64,000 nucleotides of DNA from Aquarana catesbeiana. Lineage: Eukaryota; Chordata; Amphibia; Anura; Ranidae. The stretch covers positions 55,116,408 to 55,180,407 of the forward strand of contig NC_133327.1 in NCBI RefSeq assembly GCF_042186555.1. Reading direction: 5' to 3'. Shown one piece after another: positions 56,311-64,000 of this stretch (positions are counted from its first letter, which is position 1; every line of letters begins with the position of its first letter). The notes beneath the pieces are model-generated. The model was not told where the DNA came from and made no database searches. It saw nothing but the letters and a program-made list of their open reading frames with translations. Both the position numbers and the translations under genes were made by a program.

Positions 56311-57509
56311 AGTTTTTTACAAACTTATTCAATCCTTCTATACTAACTTCGGATGTTGGCACAGTGGGGGTTTTCCCTTTCTTATAGTATTTCTAGATCT
56401 GAACTGTAGGTGATGGGACACATTAAAGCCATTCTCCACTCTGAAAAAAAATTATTCGAAGTCCGCAGCAACAAATTCTGTAGCTGCTGACTTTTGATAA
56501 CCGAACAATTACCTGTCCAGGAATCCAGGGCTGTCCTCACCCAGGCTAGTTCTTCACTAGTTTTCAGGTTCCTGGTGTTGGCACCCTAACTGTGGGCAGC
56601 TGGCTATGCTGCTTTTGGCTGCCCACAGCTGCGCCCACTATATGCCCATATGGGAGAAGATAAGACAGCTGTAGGAACTGAATATATTTGATCAGCTCTG
56701 AGTGTGGCTGTGTCTGTGAGGCAGAGAACAGGGAAGATATATAGACTGGGCTGACGGGAAAGATCAGACGATGGAGGAATACAAGAGTGAAGGACTGTAG
56801 GAAGATAGGGGCACAATCGGATATCAGGGAGAAGGATCAAAGCTTAAAGCTGAGTTCCACCCATTTAAAAGTCAGCAGCTACAAAAAGTGTAGGAGAGGT
56901 GTACTTCCTTCCAGCGCCGTGGTGCCAGGAGAGGAAGTGGGAGCTGGGTACCTGTGAAAACTAGGTACCAGCCCCCCAAAAAAAATGACATGCCAAACAT
57001 GGCAAAATATCTGATAAATATATAATAGTGTGGATGTAAAAATATGTACTAAGAAATAATTTAAATCGTAGTACTCTCATTGGAAAGATGGAAAAAAGAA
57101 AAAAAAGATTTACTCACTTCTATGGACTAAATCTCAGGATGGCCTCCGTGTATCCGTCTGGTGGGAAAACCGCCACCACATGTCAAACAGACAAGGATGC
57201 AGTTTTATATTAAGGCAAGTTCTCCTAGGGCCGCCCATCATGGCACGGTGTCCACTGATACGTCCAGACAGAACACCAAGAGGGTGGTTTCCACATACAC
57301 ACAAAGGAGGGACATGGACCAGAAGTGTGAAAAAGAGGGGACAGCTAATATAATATCATGATTCATGAATAACATAATGGCCAAAAAATAAAAAATCAGT
57401 AAACATGTTTTATTTATATATCACGTAGGAGGAAAATTTACACACCATATTATATATGAACTTTTTAGCATGCATATTCTAGGTGACCTAAAGTGAATAT
57501 TCATAAATC
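56311..57509. other. No gene; fragments of the TTAA MITE family
   Basis: 56424-56560 and 56843-56990 share TTAAAGC(C/T)GAGTTCCACCC and GTCAGCAGCTAC segments with 40703-41189. 57000-57509 is unassigned. Confidence 0.45.
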
Positions 57510-58392
57510 TTAACCTCCTCCCAGACACGCTATAGTCAAATGACGGCTACAGCGTGGGCCTTAATTGCTGGGAGGCTGTCATATGACGTCCTCCCATGCA
57601 TGAGCTGCCTGCACGCCCCCTGTGGGGCACACGCGGTGCGCTCTGTGATCACCGTGTCTGAGACTCGGCTTATCAAAGATTGGAGTAAGGAGCCGATCCC
57701 AGCCCCTAACGCATGATCAGATGTCAGCCAATGACAGCTGATCACGTGATGTAAACAGAAGATTGGTAATCTTTTTTTTTTCCCTCACGCTGTTAGCGCG
57801 AGAGAAAAAAAGCCAATCACTGGCTTCTGTCAGAGGGACATTGGTCCTTCACATAGAGAGCCGCGTCTGCTTTATCTGTGCCCACCAGTGCCACCTGCTA
57901 GTGCCCACAGTTCCACCTAACTTTGCCCACCAGTGCCACCTGCTAGTGCCCACAGTTCCACCTAACTTTGCCCAACAGTGCCACCTATGAATGCCCACCA
58001 ATCAGTGCCACCGATCAGTGCTGCCTATTAGAGCCACCTCTGTGCCCATCAGTGTCACCTTATCAGTGCCCATAAGTGCAGCCTATCAGTGCAGCATATC
58101 ATTGGACATCAGTGCAGCCTATCAATGCCCACGAATGAAGGAGAAAAATTACCTGTTTTCAAAATTTTATAACAAACTTTGAAACTGTAATTTTTTATTT
58201 TTTTTTTTTCAGCAAAAAATAAAAAACCCAGCAGTGATTAAATACTATAAAAAGAAAGCTCTACGTGTGAAAAGAAATGATAAAAATGTCATTTGGTTAC
58301 AGCTCTGCAGGACCATGCCATTGTCATTCAAAGTGTGAGAAAATTTGTCTGTGCAAGAGGGGGGTTTAAGTGCCCAGTAAGCAAGTGTTTAA
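57510..58392 (-). mobile_element. piggyBac-family MITE with minisatellite
   Basis: TTAACCTCCTCCCAGACACG at the left and AGTGCCCAGTAAGCAAGTGTTTAA at the right, with TTAA on both sides. It is the inverse of 24834-25896, with the CAGTGCC minisatellite at 57875-58140. Confidence 0.87.
57875..58140 (-). repeat. CAGTGCCACCTATC minisatellite
   Basis: Complement of the 25131 repeat. One longer unit (GCCCACCAGTGCCACCTGCT onward, about 54 bp) is perfectly duplicated at 57879 and 57928. Confidence 0.9.
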
Positions 58393-58397
58393 ACAAA

Positions 58398-58400
<3 letters not shown>

Positions 58401-58445
<45 letters not shown>

Positions 58446-58446
58446 G

Positions 58447-58479
<33 letters not shown>

Positions 58480-58497
58480 TATAGAGAGAGAGCAAAA
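58401..58497. repeat. (TA)n / (GTAT)n microsatellite
   Basis: TA repeats interrupted by GTATGTATGTAT and followed by GAGAGAG. Confidence 0.97.
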
Positions 58498-58579
58498 CAA
58501 GGTACAGAGTGAGGATGAGGATGTGGTAACAATCTGAATGCTGATTTTGATTTGACTATAAGGCGAGTGGCCAGAAATC

Positions 58580-58762
58580 GAGTAAGCTTGCAGCTGCCAT
58601 TGAACCTGCTGCTTCCTGACCAAAAATATGGAGTGTAATAAAGCACACTGTAGCTGTCTTGTCGAAATGTGTCTACTTACTGACTTGCTAGGTTTGGCTT
58701 CTTGCAACTGCCACTTTACCTGCTGCTTCTTCCTGACCCCAAAAATATGGAGCGCAAGGAGG
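58580..58762. repeat. Two ~55-bp direct repeats in the U2 3' flank
   Basis: CTTGCAGCTGCCATTGAACC ... AAAATATGGAGTGTAA (58588-58640) and CTTGCAACTGCCACTTTACC ... AAAATATGGAGCGCAA (58702-58758). Confidence 0.85.
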
Positions 58763-58934
58763 GAGGGGGGAGAGAGAAATAGGCCAAGAAACTGACACGA
58801 AGCAAAAACACCAATACACACAGGGGTTAAATGCAAGTTTATTATTGCAAGAATTAACAGCTTGTGGTGAGCCCTCCAAAAAAAAGCAACATTGCCATTG
58901 AGCAAGCAAAAGGAAGATTTGTGTTGTTGTTCAA

Positions 58935-58949
58935 TCTGTTTTTTGAAAC
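58935..58949 (-). terminator. U2 snRNA 3' box
   Basis: Read on the minus strand this is GTTTCAAAAAACAGA, a full match to the vertebrate snRNA 3' box consensus GTTT-N0-3-AAARNNAGA. It lies 13 bases past the U2 end. It directs Integrator-dependent 3' end formation. Confidence 0.88.
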
Positions 58950-58962
58950 TGCATAAGAGAGG

Positions 58963-59149
58963 GGTGCACCGGTCCTGGAGGTACTGCAATACCAGGTCGA
59001 TGCGTGGAGTGGACAGAGCAAGCTCTTCTTCCATCTCCCTGTTCTAAAAATCCATTTAATATATGGTCCCCAGATAGGGGACGTATCAGATATTAAACTG
59101 ATAAGAACAGATACTACACTTGATCTTAGCCAAAAGGCCGAGAAGCGAT
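58963..59149 (-). ncRNA. U2: U2 spliceosomal snRNA
   Basis: On the minus strand the 187-nt sequence begins ATCGCTTCTCGGCCTTTTGG and continues with GTGTAGTATCTG (branch-point recognition GUAGUA), ATTAAATGGATTTTTAG (Sm-site region) and GTATTGCAGTACCTCC (stem-loop IV), ending GGTGCACC. Length and all these blocks match vertebrate U2. U2 pairs with intron branch points in the major spliceosome. An intact 3' box follows. I do not recognise an octamer ATGCAAAT or a clear proximal sequence element in the ~150 bases upstream (59150-59300), so activity is not established. The 222-aa minus-strand ORF crossing it is spurious. Confidence 0.96.
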
Positions 59150-60325
59150 AACCCAATTATTCTCTTTTCCGAGCGAGCGGCGGCGACGACGACGATCGAA
59201 AAGGCAAAAGACAAAGTCTTGTTTGAATGATTATTCAACACAAATTTTGCACATAGTCCATGCCTAAACCATCTTTGAGGCATAATTTCACCCATACACT
59301 GCGATTTATCAATTCATGCCATTCTACTTACGACGACTATCATCTCAAGGACTAAAATTATTAAACGATTTCTTAATCTTAAACCTATCAACAATTACAG
59401 TCATTACATCATTTTTAATTTTGACATTTACTACTAAAAGTGGCATAAACATTGAAAAGACACACATTTTCCTATGCTACCTTACTAATACTATACCATA
59501 TTGGTAAGTCCCGGATATATATATTTATGCACAGTAAGATAATGGCTTCTCTATGTGCATATATGCAGTATTTTAAAGGGACATATTTAGGTAATTGTTT
59601 TTCCCCTTTTTCTTTTCGGGCTTATGTTGCTCCAATGCTCCCAGTTACCATCCTAAGCACTCCTTGATCTTCCGGTCATCCTAGTTTCTCCCATGTTAAA
59701 TCGACAGCAATTATTTTTATTTTTACTGTATTTGATTTTGATTCCAGCCATATCTGGGGTAAGACACATAAGCATATATATTTATCTTGCTTTGTATATT
59801 TACCGTTTTTGTTTTCACGTATGGGGGTTATAATACTTACCAGCAGGGATTTTTTTGGCTATGTATTTTTGCTTTATTGAACTTTGTTTTGTTTATGTTT
59901 ATTGATCTTTTTCATACTGCAGTGGGCAGATCCACAGCCTCTATTCTGTCCTATAGTGCCTTTCAAATCAGCCCAATGCCATGCACTGTCAATGTTGTAC
60001 CTAATGGGGAACTAGTGTCTCAGTTCCCTATCAGACTCTGCTCAACCAGTGACACAAGTAATTTCATTGCGTAGCAAATACCTTTTATTTTTAGCATTTA
60101 TTCGCTTGCATTTTCTCAATTCTTGACTGGATGAGGATGACGAAACCCTGGGATACACACTAACTACACATCCAAGTTGGTTGCCAACATCAAGTAATTG
60201 AGAATGGAAGGAACGTTCCACAACTGATCGTTTTTTTATTAAAAATCTACACATACAGTATATACCAGCTATTACCAGTAGAGATGATCTTGGTTGTCCT
60301 TCAATCTCTATTTCCCATAACATAC
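59150..60325. other. U2 5' flank and unassigned sequence
   Basis: 59170-59200 has a GCGAGCGGCGGCGACGACG cluster just upstream of U2. Open frames at 59316-59507 and 59787-60074 are hydrophobic only because the DNA is T-rich. Confidence 0.45.
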
Positions 60326-60644
60326 TTACCGTATATACTCGAGTGTAAGTCGAGGCCCTAATTTACAACAAAAAAATGGGAAAAACTTATTGACCCGAGT
60401 ATAAGACGAGGGTGAGAAATGCAGCAGCTACTGCAAGTGGAAAAAGAGGGTCAACAATGCCCATCTGCAGCTGTATCCCTCCCTGTGTCTTGTACATGTA
60501 TCATGTGTCCTGTCCATATGTGTCATGTGTCCTGTGTATATGTGCATGTGTCATGTGTATATGTACCTATGTCATGTACCTGTGTATATGTGCATGTGTA
60601 TATGTACCTGTGTCCTGTATATGTGTATATGTACCTGTGTGCAT

Positions 60645-60688
<44 letters not shown>

Positions 60689-61095
60689 CCTACCTGTGTC
60701 CTGTGCATCCTCCGTGCGCCGCTCTGCACTGATCATCGTGTAGTATTCGGCGGCCATTCACTGTTCAAAAGCCGCGCCTCCTCTTCGTCCAAAAAACTCC
60801 ATTTCCCAGCAGTCAGCCTATCATGGACATTCTCTCATCCTCATACCACGGACAAGGATGAGAGAATGTCTGTGATAGGCTGTACACTGACTGCCTATCA
60901 CAGACGAGGAGGCGCGGCTTTTGAACAGTGAGAGCCGCTGCCGAGTCTATGCAGCACACGCTGGCCACCGTCTGCCTGCATGACACGCTGATCATGTAGG
61001 CAGACGGCGGTGACTCGTGTATAAGTCGAAGGAGGCACTTTCAACCCCAAAAAAGGGGCTGAAAAATTTGACTTATACACGAGTATATACGGTAA
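60326..61095. mobile_element. TIR element, TTACCGTATATACTCG ends, with a TG microsatellite
   Basis: TTACCGTATATACTCGAGTG at the left and CACGAGTATATACGGTAA at the right are inverted, with further pairing of CGACTTA-type blocks. Inside are TATGTGC/ATGTACCTG repeats, (TG)n at 60648-60686, and a long hairpin (GTTCAAAAGCCGCGCCTCCT near 60763 against AGGAGGCGCGGCTTTTGAAC near 60907). Superfamily not determined. Confidence 0.88.
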
Positions 61096-61688
61096 CAAAG
61101 GGCTGGATTTTGTTGACATCAGTGCCCTTATATAGACACACCCCATCGTCAGGCACATGTCCATCACCAGTTTCCCATGCATTTGTTATATGTTTGCTTC
61201 AGGGCCAGAAATGACCATGTCTGCAGCTCGTTGGATTAGAAAATAGTGTAAAGCCTAGGCTCCGATAGGTATGAATTCAGAGGACAACCAAGCTCCTCTC
61301 TACTGGTAATGGCTGGTATACAATGGTTTGGGTGATCAATTTCAGAACATTTGTTCAATTTTTGTTGATGCTGGCAACCAATAAATTGTTAATCAAAGCT
61401 GGTCACAAATTTGAAGAAGGTGGTTGGAAAAATATTCTCATTTGAATTAATTTTGAAGGGTGTGTGAATTCAGTTAGAGAATAATCATAAAAAGAAAGTA
61501 TAAAAATAACTGTTGTGTATTGTGAAGAACACCCACAGAACTTGTAACTAATGACAAGAAATTGAAGCATTATTATTACAGCACATAGATGATTTGATTT
61601 TCATTCCTTTCACCACAGGTGACAGTGTTGTTGATGGGGTATGCCTCCCATCACGCTCCTGTGTGGCCCTCCTGGCCGTTAAAACACA
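61096..61688. other. No gene seen
   Basis: 61278-61330 is the inverse of 60255-60312 (see findings). The rest is unassigned. Confidence 0.5.
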
Positions 61689-61870
61689 ATGGGGTTGATT
61701 TACTAAAACCGGAGAGTGCAAAAGCTGGTGCAGGACTGCATACCAAACAAATCGGCATCCAGGTTTTTTGGCAGAGCTAAGTTGAACAAGCTGAAGTTAG
61801 AAGCTAATTGGATACCATCCACAGCTGCACCAGATTTTGCACTCTACAGTTTTAGTAAATCAATCCCAAT
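61689..61870. mobile_element. Short inverted-repeat MITE
   Basis: ATGGGGTTGATTTACTAAAA and GTTTTAGTAAATCAATCCCA are inverted ends. Same family as 6925-7091. Confidence 0.85.
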
Positions 61871-62589
61871 GATTACTGCTAGCGGCTATAGCCACCTGCA
61901 GTAATCACATGTAAAAAAAGTCAACAGTCAGGTTGTACCCAAGTCAATCAATGGATCGACTTTGGTACAATCTGCTTGTCCATAGAGTGAATTGCGGCCG
62001 GGTCAAGGAATTTCGATCCATGGATGGCCAGCTTATTTTGAGGTTATAGAAAAATGGTAGATTGAAAAGAAAAGTTAACAGCTTGTGGGTTATATAGAAG
62101 ACGTTATAGGGTGAATAGAAATGTTGTTTTATAACTAAATGCTACTTCTGTACACCAGTCAAAAGACTGTACATTACAGGCATTCAAACTTTGCCATGAC
62201 TCCTTGTTGTCTGAACTTAAATGCAAGTGCTTTTGTATTATTGTACCATATTGTTATGGTTATTGTGCAACAATGACAGGAGTCCGTGTGGTTGTGTGAG
62301 TGCAATACACATTGTAATAATTAGCACCTGCAACCGTCTGGTTGCTAGTATAGTGTGTATTGTTGAATTTTTTTTTTCTTTCAATCAAATAGTTTTAATT
62401 AAGTTTTTATTTTATACAACACAAAAAAACACATAAAAAATTGTAAAATGTGCACATTGAAATCCCAATCCCATGTAATAAAAAAATAAATAAAAAATCC
62501 ACCACATTACTACCATAGATACTGCCTATTTTCTTATATAGTTATTTCCTTCCAGAGTTCTATCTCAAAAACAACTTTCCATATTGTCA
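61871..62589. other. No gene seen
   Basis: 61905-62045 is MITE-like (AGGTTGTACCCAAGTCAATC...). The rest is unassigned AT-rich sequence. Confidence 0.45.
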
Positions 62590-63150
62590 TTAACTACTTC
62601 AGCCCCGGAAGTGTTCACCCCCTTCCTGACCAGAGCACTTTTTGCGATTCGGCACTGCGTCGCTTTAACTGACAATTGTGAGGTCGTGCGACGTTGTACC
62701 CAAGCGAAATTGACGTCCTTTTTTCCCACAAATAGAGCTTTCTTTTGGTGGTATTTGATCATCTCTGCATTTTTCTATTTTTTGCGCTGTAAACAAAATA
62801 AGCGACAATGTTGAAAAAAACATAATATTTTGTACTTTTTGGTATAATAAATATCCCCATTTAAAAAAAAAAAAACTAATTTTTTCTCAGTTTAGACCGA
62901 TATGTATTCTTCTACATATTTTTGTTAAAAAAAAAATGCAATAAGCGTATATTGATTGGTTTGTGCAAAAGTTGTAGCGTCTACAAAATAGGGGATAGAT
63001 TTATAGCATTTTTATTATTTTTTTACTAGTAATTGCGGCGATCTGCGATTTTTATTGTGACTGCGACATTATGGCAGACACAGTGGACAATTTTGACACA
63101 TTTTTGGGACCATTGACATTTAATACAGCGATCAGTGCAATAAAAATGTT
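62590..63150 (+). mobile_element. piggyBac-family MITE, right end missing
   Basis: It starts TTAACTACTTCAGCCCCGGA and contains AGAGCACTTTTTGCG, AATAGAGCTTTCTTTTGGTGG and GGGACCATTGACATTT-type blocks shared with 1960-2879. Similarity stops near 63150 without a second terminus. Confidence 0.85.
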
Positions 63151-63269
63151 TGTTTTGATTTGCTTATAGTCCCATGTAGGACATTTGTGACAGGGTTCTA
63201 ACTCAGGCACTGCACATCTAACATTGCACCTGTAGATGTTTTGGTGGTACCTCAGGGGCCACACAATGC

Positions 63270-63720
63270 TTGCGTGGTAAAGCAGATGGTTCTGCACAAA
63301 ACGCAATGTTATTAGGCCTATATCTGCTTGGGAAATGGCTTGCAGGGTACTTTTGTTTATCAGGAAAAGGTCAATTCTGGAGTATGATTTTGTATATGTT
63401 AGTTATAACATATGGCATGTTGTCAAAGAGGGCGTCTAGGATTAGGTATCTGTCACATGGGTCAGCTTCCAAGTGACAGAGCTGGAAAGACAGGGATTTA
63501 CATATAGCAATTATGACACCCCTAATTTTTTTTTGGTAGCATGTGCAAAATAAGTGTGGGGGTAAAGGTGGTGCTGACATGAGGGAGCTTTGTCTTGCAT
63601 AAAGTGCATTTCTTGGACGCATAGTATATCTGATTTTTTGGGTGATGACTTCTCACCACAGTTGAGACCTTTTGTATGGGCTGTTAAGGCCATTTGCATT
63701 GATAGAGGGCCACCTCAGTC
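63270..63720 (-). pseudogene. L1 ORF2 endonuclease-domain remnant
   Basis: Minus-strand frames read HTKGLN, KSDILCVQEMHF, CQHHLYPHTYFAHATKKK, then after a frameshift CKSLSFQLCHLEADPCDRYLILDAL and, in another frame, SRIDLFLINKSTLQAISQADIGLITL. These are successive blocks of the L1 AP-type endonuclease (QE-H near the start, SRID near the end). The middle part, with the catalytic Asp/Asn and His region, is deleted between NIYKI and SRID. Non-functional. Confidence 0.85.
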
Positions 63721-63744
63721 AGTCAGTCAGTCAGTCAGTCAGTC
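63715..63744. repeat. (CAGT)n microsatellite
   Basis: About 7 tandem CAGT units at the 5' edge of the L1 remnant. Confidence 0.95.
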
Positions 63745-64000
63745 CAAATTTTTTTAGTTAGTCCTCGGGCGCCCAGGGCTCTCAGCTTCCACAACCCATC
63801 AGCAGCATCTTCATTATATGGTGGGAGATTATCTAGGGTCAAAAACAGATATGGAGAGCTTTCCAGTTGACAATCCTGAATGAGTTATGGATTAGCAGCA
63901 GCTATCATGACCCTGATGCCTATGTCACTGATTAAGTGCTTTCTGGATGTCGAATCTCTAAATGACTGTCTAGGTTGCCTAGCTTTGTAGGTGTTGATTC
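63745..64000. other. No gene seen
   Basis: May be more L1-derived sequence, but no conserved block is recognisable. Confidence 0.35.

Noticed and set aside
58366..59034. 222-aa minus-strand ORF overlapping U2
   Set aside because: It runs through U2 and a TA microsatellite (tail of Tyr/Ile). No domain is present and the RNA gene explains the conservation.
59316..59507. Hydrophobic 63-aa ORF thought to be a mitochondrial insertion
   Set aside because: It does not match any mitochondrial protein I recognise, and the T-rich DNA explains the hydrophobicity.
60419..60931. 170-aa cysteine/valine-rich ORF
   Set aside because: It derives from TGTATG/TGTG repeats inside the TIR element.

Overview
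The window looks like vertebrate nuclear DNA, most likely from a frog and probably a ranid. The reasons are a spliced-type class C GPCR exon, a vertebrate U2 snRNA gene with its 3' box, long AT-rich non-coding stretches, and dense families of hAT, piggyBac, PIF/Harbinger-like, Tc1, L1/Tx1, L2, Penelope and Gypsy elements that I associate with ranid genomes (recollection, not a search). I see no prokaryotic signals and no CRISPR. Only two items look like host genes: a complete seven-transmembrane exon of a class C receptor at 4926-5899 (+) and a U2 snRNA gene at 58963-59149 (-). Almost everything else that can be assigned is mobile DNA.

Layout. 1-1645 is the palindromic 3' part of a piggyBac-type element cut by the window edge. 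1960-2879 is a TTAA-flanked miniature relative, followed by a Tc1 remnant (2980-3541), another miniature fragment and the receptor exon. From about 7.1 to 21.0 kb there is a four-layer nest. A Tx1/L1-type LINE on the minus strand is split by a 12-kb hAT-type element with an 8-bp target duplication. That hAT is itself interrupted by a 7.9-kb piggyBac element with a nearly complete transposase, and then by a 5'-truncated L1. 21-25 kb holds two solo LTRs with target duplications and two Harbinger-like MITEs. 24.8-31.2 kb holds piggyBac-family MITEs that carry a GGCACTGAT minisatellite, two further minisatellites, a hAT copy, and a MITE-in-MITE-in-MITE nest. 32-41 kb is a succession of MITEs (TAA, TTAA or 8-bp target duplications) and a Tc1 copy split by a 2.05-kb hAT. 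44-48 kb has L2, Penelope and Gypsy fragments. 49.7-56.3 kb has a 1.3-kb hAT, a Tc1, and a palindrome containing L2 copies and an unassigned 570-bp element with direct terminal repeats. 57.5-64 kb has another piggyBac-family MITE, U2, a TIR element with a TG microsatellite, and L1 endonuclease remnants.

How the pieces relate. The transposase at 10407-12358 has the three piggyBac aspartates but carries one nonsense codon and two frame breaks. The short elements with TTAA plus CCACTT-like ends are plausible non-autonomous partners of that family. The hAT family is likewise represented by copies at several ages. No metabolic or signalling pathway can be built from this window.

Limits: family names rest on conserved motifs, terminal repeats and target-site duplications read by eye. 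No alignment or database search was run. Boundaries without a target duplication are approximate to tens of bases.
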